This document shows, piece after piece, positions 47,196 through 63,964 of a DNA stretch of 64,000 bases. The DNA is from Notospermus geniculatus (lineage: Eukaryota; Nemertea; Pilidiophora; Heteronemertea; Lineidae): NCBI GenBank assembly GCA_002633025.1, contig NMRB01000091.1, positions 87,233 to 151,232 of the forward strand, written 5' to 3'. The translations under genes and the position numbers were made by a program. The notes below the pieces were generated by a model. It had not been told where the DNA came from. It saw only the letters and a list, made by a program, of their open reading frames with translations, and ran no database searches. How positions within the stretch are numbered: the first letter of the stretch is position 1; each line of letters begins with the position of its first letter.

Positions 47196-48966
47196 AAGAT
47201 TCTATTCTTATGATCTTGATTTCTACAGCTATATATCCTAACCCCGCCATGAATAATAAATCCGGACATAGATCGGATGGACCTAAATCCCAGCCACACC
47301 GGCGCGATCGGGAAGGTGAAGACCAAACGAAATTGTCTAAAAACCAAATGATTTGTTGTAAACGTCATCAAGGCAAAGGACGATACTGTCCCCGTGACAA
47401 AGGCCTTGAACTGAGGTGTGACCAACAAGGGTACAGCGCTGGTCCCCTCCAACAACTCGCCAGCATGTTTATAGCCCAATTGGGGACGGTGCGGTTTATC
47501 ACAACGACTCGGTTGTCGCATCTTGCTTTTGACACTTGCCTTCTTGCTGACAACTCAGGTTGGGTATAAAGAATCGGACAGGGGACAATTGGATCACTCT
47601 CACTTGGTCCTTGGAACGATTACCTAGGATTTACAAGCCCTCAAGGCTGGGAGACGCAGATACGGCGATGTGCCTCGCTCCTCCGGTGGCGGACGAATCA
47701 GACGACACAGACGTATTTTCAAGACAGAGGACGCGGTGGAGTATTCTTGGATCATTTGATTTCGATTCCAATGGATGTTGATTCTGAATTATCTCAATGT
47801 TGCTGGTCACCAGAACGGAGGTTTTTTACCAAAATGTTCCAGCGTAAACGGATATCTCATCGAATTTATCATGGTGGAATTTTCATAGGTAGGCCTATAA
47901 AACGTCTATTTTTGACGTCCATTAAAACCCCACTAGCATCAGGCCCATCCCCTTTTCCTCTTCTGACTGTCACTGGTATTTGGCACGTATGGAATGGTCA
48001 TCTTTATCGATTGTGGATTTCATCGGTGCCAACCACTGGGGACATGTCACTTTACCTGAGAGGGCGTTTTAGGTTCAATTTAATTGTTCCAACTTGTAGA
48101 TGTAGTCGAGGGAGCTGTAGGCGTAGAATTTTCTGATTCCATGATTATTTGGCACTAGTGGAATAGTCAGTAACATGAACCTGATTATCCATTCATGCCA
48201 ATTTAATCAAGGTGTCAATCTTCAGCAGACGCAATTTTAGGGAACCAGTACGGACCGCCAAAGCAAATGCAAAGAGCGCAACAATACAGACACAGCAAAG
48301 ACTCTTCTCTCCATGTAGTCGGGTTTCATTTACTAAAAGTACCGTAACCTGATTAGTGGGAGCTCAGATTCGAGAAACAAATGCTAGGCCTACAGACAAA
48401 TCTCAAAGTTCCCCGTGGCAGGGCGCAGACCCCTCCTTTCGGAGTAGATCTAGGCCTAGATTTGCAAGTTAGACCTAGAAACTTTTGGTTGAATAGCCTA
48501 CAAATTTCTGCGCTGAAATTGAGCAGCGTCATTGATGAAATCATTGGAAAGAACAAGAGTTAGTATTTGGCACATGTGAAATGGTCATTTAAAGCTAATG
48601 TGGATTTCATAAGTGCCATACACTGTGGTCTTGTCAAAACTTCATGGAGAATATCAATGGAAGTCCAAGAGTGGGTAGGCCTAATCTGATAACTGTCAGT
48701 GCGGTACCATAACAACGACTCGTCTCGCCTGCTCAAAACAGCGCGCGAAATTCAATACCGTGTACTTTTCGAAATGCAAAAACACATCCTCCTCACACTG
48801 CTCGGTTGGCCATCAATTTGCATGTTAAACATTGTATACAAGACATCAGTAAGCATGCTATATAGAAAATATATACCGGGGTATATAACTACCTGACGAA
48901 GTCTTCTGAAAATCTGCTCAAAAGTGTCTGATTGAGATAATTGAGGATTACTTCACCGATCCTTCT
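47196..48966. other. Spacer with no supported gene
   Basis: A 132-codon plus-strand frame (47171-47569) is open but shows no recognisable domain, codon pattern or splice context and overlaps the MITE end, so it was not called. Nothing else was seen. Confidence 0.4.
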
Positions 48967-48972
48967 GTGTTC

Positions 48973-49446
48973 TACGGTGGCCCATAGAGCTCATTGATGA
49001 AAAATATTTACATTTGCAATTTTTTTTCAATTCGATAATTTTTCTTGGGGTTTGTAAAATTTTCAGAAGTTCCCACCGCGGTGATAATATTTCCACCGCG
49101 GTGATAATATTACCACCGCGGTGAAAATGATTTCCACCGCGGTGGGAATGTTTCCACCGCGGTGGACGTTTTCACCGCGGTGAGAACTTCCCACCGCGGT
49201 GAAAACGTTTCCACCGCGGTGATAATGTTTCCACCGCGGTGGAAACATTCCCACCGCGGTGGAAACATTCCCACCGCGGTGGAAATCATTTTCACCGCGG
49301 TGAGAATGTTTCCACCGCGGTGGAAACATTATCACCGCGGTGGGAACTTCTGAAAATTTTACAAACCCCAAGAGAAAAATTATCGAATTGAAAAAAAAAT
49401 TGCAAATGTAAATATTTTTCATCAAGGAGCTCTATGGGCCACCGTA
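48973..49446. mobile_element. 474-bp MITE with a core array of 14 CACCGCGGTG palindromes
   Basis: Ends TACGGTGGCCCATAGAGCTC and GAGCTCTATGGGCCACCGTA are perfect 20-bp inverted repeats. They are flanked by the 6-bp direct repeat GTGTTC (48967-48972, 49447-49452). The inverted arms continue inward about 100 bp (TTGATGAAAAATATTTACAT; TTGGGGTTTGTAAAATTTTC). Between 49074 and 49342 the palindrome CACCGCGGTG occurs 14 times, about every 20 bp, separated by AT-rich linkers such as GGAAACATT or GATAATATT. The long frames on both strands across it come from this periodicity. Confidence 0.9.
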
Positions 49447-49452
49447 GTGTTC

Positions 49453-50255
49453 AGTAAGAACCACAAACCCTTTCATTGATATCACTGCATTTGATGGGGT
49501 GTCGTCGCACACCTTCTTGTGTCTCCGCCAAGTTGTCAACGAGGGTATTCTGGCTCACCATCGGTGCTGCCATCTACACTGGTATTATAGGCTCAAGTCT
49601 GTAAAACTTTTTTAGCGTCTGACGCGGTACCCCAGAAGAGTTTGCATGGTCGTCAGGTAGCACATGCATTGGACGACAAGTAGCCTGTAGTAGTACATGT
49701 ACATGTATCTAGGGCCTACCGCAACTTTTTATGTCGTTATGGAGTTCCTTCATGCAGGAAATGTGCCCAGTTAACGCCCAGTCAATAATCTGGGGGTCAA
49801 TTCACATTACGAGTTGCATAATCACATTAGATTGGGTCTTTTGTTTGGGCCCGCTCGACGATTAAAGGCACTCATCAATGAAATGAATCACCCAAACTCG
49901 GATTTTCTACATCAGTTTCAGCTTTGCACATTCACCAGAATCATCGACATCTCAAGAACAGAGAATTGTTTTTTGTGGTTATTTGGCATTTGTGGAATGG
50001 TCAGTCAGAATATCACCTGATTATCCATTAATGCTAATTAAATTACAAAAAATCATGACGTCATTAACACGTTCCCAAGAAAGGCAATTTCGAGACAAGT
50101 TTTCTACTTCTTGGTTTAATCTGAACCCGTTCAAGTGAGGTGGCGACACGTTCGCGGCTGCACTATCGTAGCTTCAGACTAAAAAGAAACTGAACTTTTC
50201 TTTACTTCCTGGGTCAAAATAAAGTTTACTTCAGATTTAACGAAGATAAAAACAC
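49453..50255. other. Spacer before the EF-repeat gene
   Basis: Probably holds the 3' end of the minus-strand EF-repeat gene. A possible last coding exon (CTTTTTAG|T CTG AAG CTA CGA TAG, near 50170-50190) fits a donor at about 50261. No other feature seen. Confidence 0.35.
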
Positions 50256-53200
50256 TTACTGGACGGATACAAAGAAATATATACATTTACACTGCGTACT
50301 AATGATGTAGTTCTTATACACACTTTGAATATTTTTTACAATTAAAATGGACGAAGGTACAAATTCAAAACTGTAACAAACATTGGACGGATTCTGTAGA
50401 GAACACACAACTAATGCAGGTATATTACTGGTATAAAATATGACTATATGATTGGCAAAGACTTCAGATTGACGGAGTGACGCCACAGCAGTTTTGATGA
50501 CGTAGTCCACGATTCTTAGGAAATGTAATTGTGTCCAACTGGTGTCCGTTGGCACTTCTCTAAGAAATCGACGAATTGCATCCAACTGGAATAAAAGATG
50601 AGAAAATATTTCATGAGTTATTGATGGCGTTCTGGACACATAAGCGCATGCGCTTATGTGTCCTGAACGACATGTCTGACACTTTAAGGCGTGTTGACCT
50701 AGATGTAATTAAAGGGGCTGCTCCACCTGAGTTTTCTCCTGCGAGCTGGCTCTCAATGGACAATTCACATTGGTTTTACGCTGAGACCAATGAAACAACT
50801 GCCCACAGCTTTCTACTGTTGAATTCCGCAAGAAGAGCCAACTCAGCGAAAGAATCATCAATTCAACATGTTCACATCCACCACCTCCCGAATTTCTCGT
50901 TCATCTCTCACCTCACTTGTCCAAGAGCTCTGTAATCCAACCTTTCAACGATTTGGTCAAGGACTGATTCACTTAAATCGACGCCATTCAACCGGGCAAC
51001 ATCCTTCACCTAGAAAACCAGTGACAAAAACCATGATTTTGTTGGTCTACGTGTTCTGAGAATCAGCACAAGAATTCTAAAGGGATCTGGGGGCGAAAAT
51101 CAGAGAAGGACCACACGAAGTAGGCCACCTTACCTCCACTGCTTGAAGCGTTCCCAAGCCATGCTTATCCGCTGCAACGAACGCGTCTCTGAGCTTTTCC
51201 GGGTTGAAAGGCCGTTCCTTTAGATGCTCCTCAAGATACCGCATCAACTTGGCGTCATCGCGGGCGTGGTGCGCCGGCATTTCCCTGCAAGGAGATTAAT
51301 TTCAGCATGGAAGTACTGAATTCAGACACAGAATCACTTGACGGAAATCACCATGCAAAAGCCGCGATGATGTTGAATACTGCATATTAGGGAGGTTTAG
51401 AAATCAAACGATAAACGTAAACGTTGACGACAACGTTTTATTTATAGCGAAAATAAAATCTGGCTAATGTGTAGTATGAAAAATAACGTTGTCGTAAAGT
51501 TTCCGTTTATCGTTTGACTCTAAACCTCCCTATTGTCGAGCGAGTTTACCGACAACGAAACGGATTTAGTTGGTGCTAATAACTGACAGTTTCTTACCCA
51601 TGATGCAAGGACCTTGGAGACAGACCAGGAGCAGGCGACATCTGAGGAGTCTGCGGTGGAGATTTGATAATGGCCGACTGGATGAAGTTCAAAAATTTCG
51701 TGTAGTCGATTCTCCCCTGTTCGTGGACGAATTGGGACACTAACAACCTAAGAATGGGGTACTTTAACCTGAGCTGAAATTAGAAAGCAAATCGTTAAAT
51801 AGCTGTGAAACAGAAAGTGCGTTACCGTCACGGAAAAAAGTGGGAAATGAGAGTTGATACTTACGTTAAACCTATCTATTACATCTACAAGATCGGTGAA
51901 AGGGATGTAGCCACTCCTCGATCTGTCAAGCATCCGCAGCTCCTCATATATCTTCCTCAGCAGCCGAGGCTCAAACAGACGCAAACGATCATGTAAATAC
52001 TCCGCCATCTTGATTTTCTCTGTCTCCTTCAGAATAAAGGGCGCGTCAGGTATGTCTCTGTCTCTCGGCAGCAGTTCTATCAGATGTTGTAGCTCAGGTG
52101 GTAGTTCCGGTATCGATCCAGGAGGCTGGCCTACAACAAGAATATCACGAGTCAGACAGATCTTCGGCATTGGAAGGGGTGAATTTGAATTCGCATTGTC
52201 CTTTGTCCCGCTTGCTTTGAACAAGTCCGAGCTCATGCTACGGGACTAAATGATGCCACAAATAGCCTACTATAAACTCCTCTCATGATTTGCGTCGAAA
52301 CCGTGAGCCTTCAAGAAAACCTCAGTAGGCCTACCAACCTATGACGGGTGCAACACCAGTATTTGGAGCAGCTTTCAATGCAGACGCCAACAATTTCACC
52401 AAGAGCTCGTAGTTGACATGGTCGGGCATCTTCCTATCAACGCACAGGGATGATGCAAGTCGAACTGCTTCTGGTGGTAGGCCAATCTGAAAGGTAAAAT
52501 GATTTCTCCTTTCTTGAGCGCTTGGCCTAAATGGCAAAGATATCTTAATCCAACGACGTCGAGGGTATCATAAGCTCCAATGAAACCTCGCGTTGAAGAG
52601 GATGAGTTGTAGGCGTACCGGTACTGTCCGTGGACACATACCTGGTGCTTCTGCAGAACAACTTTGACGTCATTGATGTGGGTGAAACCCGACTGGTCCT
52701 TGTCCAACTGCGACAGGCTCAGGAAGATATCCTTTAGATTGTCGACATTTATGTAACGTAACTGTCCATGGAGGTACTCCAGCAGGACCCTTCGCTCATC
52801 CTCCAACAGGATGACTGGCTCCCGCGGGAGGCCACCGGTCGCTGGGATAAGACGGAGAAGAGGCCGTAACTCTGGAACGTGTAGTACGTGGGGCTCCAGA
52901 TGTGTGTTGATCGGTGGTCCGGAGAAAGGCATGTCCATCATCATATTCATCATCTTCGGGGAAGCCTGTAGACACGACGCCAGGAACCGCAGGAGCCTGG
53001 CGTATTCCACCTTTCCTTGGATCTTGGACGCCAGGAAGAGGGAGGCAATCAGCTGCAATATCTCGGATGGTATGACGATCTGGAGAAAAGAAACATGCAT
53101 GTCAAATCATTCGGTGTTGACGGAGCAAAGTCTTTCGAGGTTTGGGCCTTGTGCCTCAGCCGACCAAGAGTAATGCACTTCACTCACATTCGACTGATCC

Positions 53201-56200
53201 AAAGCTCGGCGTAGATCCGTCAAAGGTACCGTCCCTGTTCTCTGCTTATCCATAAATGCGACCGTCCGATAGACCTCCATCAGTTTCTCCGGATTCATCT
53301 TGCCCAGAATCCCCTGCAGATAATCCTGCATCAGTGCCTGTTCGTTCACTTGGAGGTAGATGGGTTGTCGGGGAAGCTCGGCATTTCTGGGCAGCAGCCT
53401 TATCAGTGTCAGCAGCTCGCCAGGAATTGGCAGGAGACTTCGTGGACTCGGTTCAGGATCAGGGGGATGGAACTGAGGCGACTTCATGGCCGCAGCGACG
53501 AAGGAGAGCAGCTTTCTGTATTCCGATTCACCTGGTAGACGTGATGGGACGAACATGGCCGCCAATAGTCTGAGCAAAGGGCGTGGCAGATAGACCTGAA
53601 AGGAGGAAAGCGTTCTGATGAAGCATGTTGCGTGCAACACAAACCTTTCTACTGGCTTAGATCCCCAAGCTTAGGCTTACAAAACTCTCATCAACCCATG
53701 CAGTTGAAACGTACCAAATTTTTGGTGAAGGCTTTGTCGATGTCAGGGAAGGACGCCGTCCCACTCTGGTATCGGTCGCACTTGAGCAGCTCCTCGTAAA
53801 TTCCCCTTAGTCGTTCCTGTCCGGTTCCAACCAACATGGGATGCAAGTTCTTCATTATCAGCGCCTTCTCCTTCTCCTTCAAGAGAACAGCACTGTTTGG
53901 CAACCCTGAGTCATAACGGGGAAGGAGTGCAACCAAGGCATCCAACTCGGCCGGGACGTTGGGTCGAGGCGTTGAGGGCATTTCCGCTGTTTTGCTTGGC
54001 TCCATCTTTCCTCCTCTTATACATTCGCTCAGGAAGGTCAGGAATCGTTTGTAGTCGACGTGGCCTGGGATGGTAGGAGCGACCACGAGTGCTCCGAGAA
54101 GTTGTTGGATGTCTGCCGGCAGGTGAATCTGAAACGGACGAGAAAGAGAGACCTTTATGCTGCTTGTCGAGAGTTTGGGGTGGTGTCGGGAGCGAGCGCT
54201 AACATAGACGTACACGTACCCCCCGTTTCTCGAGTCCAGCTAACATATCACTGAAGGAAACTGTTCCGAGCGAATGTACGTCCATACGTCTCATGGATTC
54301 GTATACATCCTTCAGCATCTCACTGGTGTCCGGATCCTGGAAGACTTCCTCTAAATATTTCCTAATTTGTTCTTTCTCAAACTCGTTTATGAATAACGGT
54401 TTGTCTGGTAAGTGTCCGCTTCTGGGGAGTCGCTGAATGACCATGAAGATCTCTGGCGGCAGCGGCGGCACTGGATTCATGGAAAGTTCTGGAATTGATG
54501 GGGGACTCGGGAGAGCAAGCCCAATGAATGTTAGCATCTGCCTGAAGTCTACACTCTGCTTGTACTTGGGGTGAAGGAAAAGAGAACCAAGGAGCTGTAG
54601 GACATCTGCTGGGAAGATGACCTGGAAAAGAATTAAACAGGATCGTAAGCTCTGGCAAGTGGACAAATCCTAACGAAAACCAAGTTGGCAGGAATGACTT
54701 GATCTATTTTCCTTACCCCTTTCCTTTCGAGAGCCTGTCGAACTGTCAGGAAAGGAATGACTCCTAACCTCGTGTTATCCTGGTTGGACAGGTCCTTGTA
54801 AACGGACGTGATCTTCAGCGGATCTGTACGATTGATCAATGACTTGAGAATGTTTAACAACGCCTCCTTCTCTTCCTTTGACAAGGTGATTTTTTCTGTT
54901 GGTAACCCTGTGGGTGACATACTGTTCAGGATGTTCTGGAGACTGTCTGGTAAAGCGTTCGGTGGCTCTGTGACAAATCTTGGTGGCGGAAGACGTTTCC
55001 CGTCTTCGCTCATTTCTATCGGCGGCATTTCGCCTTTCTGGGCGTAGGTAAGGAACATCATCAGCTTCTTGAAATCCACTCGACCAGGGACTTTGTGGGC
55101 GACGAAATGAGAGGCGAGGAGACGGAGGATTTCTTGGGAAATTCGGAGCTGCAGAGAAAAGAAGACGCGGCCTTCACCATGCTATTAACTTTCAAGCAAA
55201 GGCTCACAAACCAAGATCCAATCGAGGAGGACAAACACCATCTGAATACATGTACTTACCCTTCTCCGGCTGAATATCTTGACGACTTCATCATACCGCA
55301 GTGCCCCAAGCGTATTCTTATCACTCATGGAAAGTTCATTGTACATGTCCTCGAGGTCTTTCGGGTCGACTGTCTTCAGAGCTTCGTTGACGTGCTTCAG
55401 TAGAGCAACCTTCTCACTCTCCCTGAGGAGTAGCGGCGTACCGGGGAGGTCACGATATTTCGGTAACTGATTGAGGAGGTTCTGTAATTCGTGTGGTGGT
55501 TGTGGAGGTAGAATGTTCGGCTCCGAGTTCGCCAGTGGGTTTTCTGTGCCAGGGATTCTAATGGCGTCCTCCAGGAACTGCATCAGGTCCCGGTATCTGA
55601 ATTCACCCGGGGATCTCTTGGATATAAACTGGGAAGCTGTGAGTCTCATCAAGCCAGGATGAATTGGAAGCTTGAAAGGAAGAATGGAAGATACATTACG
55701 ACCAGACTGCCTGAGAGTATGCATAGATCAACCAATATTCGTGTCGGCAACAGTAAAATAGAAACTGGCCATGGCCACCCCAACTGCAACGGACAGACAA
55801 AGGGGTTGTGAAACTTGCAGGACAATGGAGCACCTTCGGGCCATGACATTGTTTTGGCCGGTGGCATCTGCTTCATTTGGTTGGTGTTCCCATTAGAACG
55901 AGATTGTATCTTGCGAGAGTGCCACATTGGTTTAGACGACAGTTCTACCTACCCTTCGTCGTTCAAGAGCTTGCTTCAGGCATTTGTACGGGACTGAGCC
56001 AAGCATCTCCCGGTCATTCGCCGCCAACTCGGAATATATCTCGCGGAGGTCATTGCTTGGGATATCCCTCAACAACTGTCCGAGGATATTTCGCAGCAAC
56101 TGTCTCTCCTGCTCTCGTAGCAACGTGGGTTCGTACGGGAGATCCGAATGGCGCGGCAGGAATCGGAAAAGCCGCATCAGTTCCTCTGGAAGTTGTGGAT

Positions 56201-57417
56201 GGCCGCGGAATTCATCGTCCTGCATCTCTGGTTCAGCGTTCGTGGCGTTGACCATTAAGTCGACCATTCCGTCAAGGTTGATGGAATCTGGTAGCGTTGG
56301 AGACATGAACAGGGATGCAACAAGACGGACCAATTGTGGTGGGATCAAAATCTGAAAAGATGTGCGAGTAAATGAGTATGGTAAGAAAGCAGTGAGGCAA
56401 CTTAACCTTCTTTCAGGCACCTCCTTGTCGATCGAGGATCTCATTTACTGAGCAGGGAATTTTGGGCGACCAGGGGGAAGCCATGACTTACTTCCCAAGT
56501 GGAGGGATGTGTCCCAACAGAACCTTTAAAGAAGACTTACCATGTTTCTCGTCAGGGCCAAACTCATCTCATGGACAGCAGCAGCTCCTGACGTCTTGTT
56601 CATCAAGTCTCTACGAATCTCCTGTAGAACATGAGGCTTGACTCGCCTCAGGTGACTGTTCAGCGCTTGCATCACGATCCCTTTCTCGGTCTCTGATAAG
56701 GAGATGGGCGTCTTGGGCATCGAGCCGTCAACGGGAAGCAGTCGGTAAAGGTCATCGATGGCGACGGCTGGTGGCGGTCGCCGAAATGTCTCACGTGGTG
56801 CTGGTGAGTTGATGGGTGGCAGGATTGTTTTGGCCATGCTGTACGGCTTGATGTCAATCTCCTGAAACGTCATGAAGAACCATCAGCAACGAATACATGA
56901 AGAGGACGCACACGAAGTATGGCCGAAAGCGAGGATGTTCATGGGAACGATAAGCAAGTTCATTTATTTGTTGCTGTGTTTGGTGTAGGCCTACCAACAC
57001 TCAGGTATTCTTGGGGATACTTACACTTTCCCTCGGAAGGTGTCCCCTGAAGGGAGAGTCGCGATTGGGGAAGCCGCCCCTAGAAGAGAAAAGAGATACC
57101 GTACCCATCATTCATTCATTTGGGGTTGAACGCTGGTTGAAAGGGTTTTATAGTGTTGAAAGGCGGCAGCAACAGTTGACAGTGGCCTGGTAGATGTTTT
57201 TATGATTTGATTCAAGTCTGTCTGCTCGAAAATATGGTAAAGGTTGAAAGGCTACTCCAGGCTGAGCGAAAGGAATGTGTCGCCACGAGACTGCTTTGTC
57301 TGTCTCCAGGCTGCGGATATCCCGCTCGAATTCTGACTTGGTTGCTTACCCATCTTCCAGAACCTTCACCAATCTCCCGTTGATTAGTTTGGTGCGGAGT
57401 TTGGCAGGTTCGATCAT
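50256..57417 (-). CDS. Large protein of tandem degenerate EF-hand-pair repeats, one repeat per exon
   Basis: Exons in order: 57417-57350 (MIEPAKLRTKLING start), 57079-57025, 56861-56541, 56351-55953, 55670-55260, 55148-54717, 54621-54220, 54128-53715, 53595-53188, 53079-52642, 52486-52339, 52130-51865, 51773-51598, 51284-51134, 51009-50917, 50585-about 50256; about 1500 residues. Seven middle exons of 399-438 nt start and end in phase 0 and each encode one 133-146-residue unit. The unit: a helix and a GxVDYxxFLxFL half-hand, a spacer, LPxELxxLLxLLPRxxxLPxxP, then ExEKxxLL, then an EF-like loop ending in DLxxAL. Some loops are near canonical (LDKDQSGFTHINDV, LDRSRSGYIPFTDL); most lack calcium ligands. 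I do not recognise the family with certainty; the human EF-hand protein C1orf87 is a possible relative. The C-terminal exon is the least certain. Confidence 0.8.
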
Positions 57418-60400
57418 CTTGTTGAGTGACTAGAGTGTGGTGATCTGAAGAAGGATGAGATCGGAGATAGGGATGAATAAACGAGGACAGAAATTTGTAG
57501 GCCTATTTAAGTGACTACCAAATGAGGACTTCCACCTGTCGTCCTAAGGACAATTTCTGGGGATGTCGCGCGGCACGTTCCCAGCTTGAGTAGTCTTATC
57601 CCGTCAATGAGACGTCGGTCATTGCTTCTTATCTTATGAATTTATGCTCCAAGCCAAAACCAACTTACAGAAGTTAGAGTTAGCATGTCCTCGTTTGGAA
57701 GGCGCTGTACGCGTGCTGAGGTAGTCCACAAAAGATGGTCACGTCCGCGTTCGTTCCTCCAATTCAACAACCATAAAAAGATTTACAGTTGAGTTTAACG
57801 CGAAATGTTATGGGATTATGCACTTGTGAAGAATTGAATATGACACGATGGGTGTCTTTAATTCTTCATATTTATGAGAATGTGGTGGTAGATTAAGGTC
57901 AAGTAATTCTTTTAGCGAGATCAATAGCTTGTGTTTACGATAGATCAATGGAATGTACAGTCGATTACATGTGTGTTAGGCGAACTTGACAACGAATTCG
58001 GCCAGTGGTCACATGGTCTTCGAATTCACTTACTGAAATGTAGGCCCACTGCGGTACGCCGGTAAAACGGTATTAAATGAAAAATGCAGAATACGATAGA
58101 GTTTGATATAGTTCGAGGGACAGTCAGTGGTCTGTCAAGTTAATCAGTTTTGGAGAGTTAGTGGTACGGTTATGAGAGTCAGGGGTCTGTCTTGTTAACC
58201 AATGGGAGAGACTGTGGCCTGTCCAGTTAACCAGTGGGAGAGTCTGTCTAGTTATCCAATGGAGAGTTATGGACCAATCCCTGGAAAGAATGACTGTGTG
58301 GGTTACTGGCGTGGCGTCGTGGAGAGTCAGATGTGCGGTGTTGGACTGTCATTGTGGATTATTTCCCTGAAATTGCTTTGGAACTGATTTTCATAAGGCT
58401 TACAGCTAATGAATTTGTCTGTGTGTACAAGCACAATCATGTATGCCTCCACTAGGTCTTTTTCGTGGTGTACTGTGAGGCCACGGGTAAATTGAGAGCT
58501 TAGTGGCATAGGAACGATGAGTCAAAACAGAAACTGTGGGTAATAGCGCTGACATCTCAAAAATTGGCTTACCTAATATTGTTCCTTTCTTGGTTACCGT
58601 GCCAATAAAGACATCATATCACAAAGGAATCGGAACATTGACCAGTAAGGTTTGGCTACCAGGCATAGGCCTAGCTAAATCTTCTGCCCTGCTAATCATC
58701 CGTCACCAACACATAGGCCTACAACCCAAGCACCCAAGATAATATGCAAATCAGTGCCTTAAAATATATTAGAGTGCTATGTAACTACATACTATTAAGT
58801 ATTAGGTTTTTAAAAGGCCCTTTTTGCTAACAAAACATCGCACCAATTTAGCTGGAGAGTTACGCAAAGGCCTCCCCCTTACCAATTTAGTGGAAATTCG
58901 GCCTAGAGGTTCTAGACACACAACTGCAGTGTTGTCATTGGATACAAGGAAGACTCCATTTAGTTTATCACCTCATAAAGTGCATCTTACCTGGCTCATG
59001 TACCGCCTCAAATCCACTAAGAACACTTCATACCATAAGAAAACTGGCAACAGACATGGCGTTAAAGGACTTCCACTAACTATGAAAGACTGTATTAATA
59101 TTTGCTTTTGAGTATGCGGTATTATCATTGTCAACACTCACAGCAAATGATAATGCTGTACATTTGGTTCATGAATGCATAAAAATGACTGCCAAGGCAA
59201 TATAAATAGAGCAGAACCATTCAGAATGATAATTCCATTGTAATGGTCGGCCGGGAGCTGTTGTCCGTTGCTATAGGTCGATGGCGACCAATCACTACAG
59301 ATCGATGGGTAACGGGATCAATATGAATTGGCACAATTGGAGAGGTCAAAGGTCATGCAATTTGAACAGCATTAGCAAGGATTGAAAATAGGTGGCTCTT
59401 GTGACATCCAGTGGAATTTGAACCTGCTGGAACAACCATTGCAAAGATGGTTATCCAAAGGGTTGTTGGGTGGCGAGCCATTCCTTCATACCACCATACA
59501 ATCCATTGGATGTCCCAAATGGCATTGTATGGAACAGAGCAACCTTCAGATGGACAGAGATGGACACCCTGTTCCATACAATGCCATGGTTCTCAGGACA
59601 GTCAGTCAGAACAACCAAATGCAAACATGGCATAAGGGAATCTGGTAATCATTGCTGCAGAGTCTTCGTTATCCCATGAGAAGCACAGGGAAGAAATGTA
59701 CTGTATGTACTGAACATAATATAACAAAATTTATTGAGAATATGGTCCATATTTGACTTTTCACATTATATACAATTACATATTGTCATATACATGTAGT
59801 TTCAATGCTAGCACAAAAGGACACTCAGGACAGAGGTACATGTACAGACAATTAAGGCTGATTCAACCACAATGCTTGATCAGTAAATGCACACAGCTCT
59901 TGCAAGCAACTTGAAGCTTCACATGTATAGTTTCCTGCATCCGAATGGTGTGAATGCAGCTACTAAGTCATGGAAAATGGGCCTAAAATGCCAAGGACAA
60001 AGACATGTCCCGCCATTTGTGACTAAGGTTAGCATGCAGGGACAGATGGAAGTGGCCACTACTATCAAGATGTCTGTACCCATCATTCGCACCACGATAA
60101 TTGGCAAAGGTAAATTAGAGTGGATTCTCAGAAATTTGTGAATGAAAATTCGACTTCCAAGCAGTATGTAAACAGCTGCAAACGGACTTTGAAGAGGATA
60201 TGGAATAAATTTTGCTTCTGAACAGATTCCTGAAATTGACTCTTCACTTTCTCAATTGCCTTTCATTAGAATGGCGTTCAGGTTATATTCAGGCCATATT
60301 GTTCATTGTTTAAGTGTACATGTGGGCACTCCTTTCAGGAAATGGACAAAAACTATGGGTAGTGTGTCACCCATCAAATGTCATGTTTCCAAACTGAAAT

Positions 60401-60458
60401 GATTATTACAATGGTTGACTTTTTAGAGTCACTGACAAGCACATGATCAACTTGGAAG
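57418..60458. other. Spacer between the EF-repeat gene and USP14
   Basis: Holds the upstream region of the EF-repeat gene and the USP14 3' UTR (minus strand). A minus-strand AATAAA (TTTATT near 59729) is a possible USP14 end signal. Imperfect 45-bp repeats containing GTCTGTC...GTTAACCA...GGAGAG occur at about 58121-58275. No gene was supported. Confidence 0.4.
59520..59586. repeat. 18-bp perfect inverted repeat (hairpin)
   Basis: TGGCATTGTATGGAACAG (59520-59537) and CTGTTCCATACAATGCCA (59569-59586) are exact inverted copies with a 31-base loop. In the USP14 downstream region, orientation relative to transcripts unknown. Confidence 0.85.

Positions 60459-63964
<3,506 letters not shown>

Noticed and set aside
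47171-47569. 132-codon plus-strand frame
   Set aside because: Starts inside a palindromic MITE, shows no recognisable domain, splice signals or codon pattern; treated as chance.
49063-49425. Frames on both strands with repeating FPPRWKHYHRGGN-like peptides
   Set aside because: They come from the CACCGCGGTG palindromic array within a MITE; near-identical peptides on both strands reflect palindromy, not coding.
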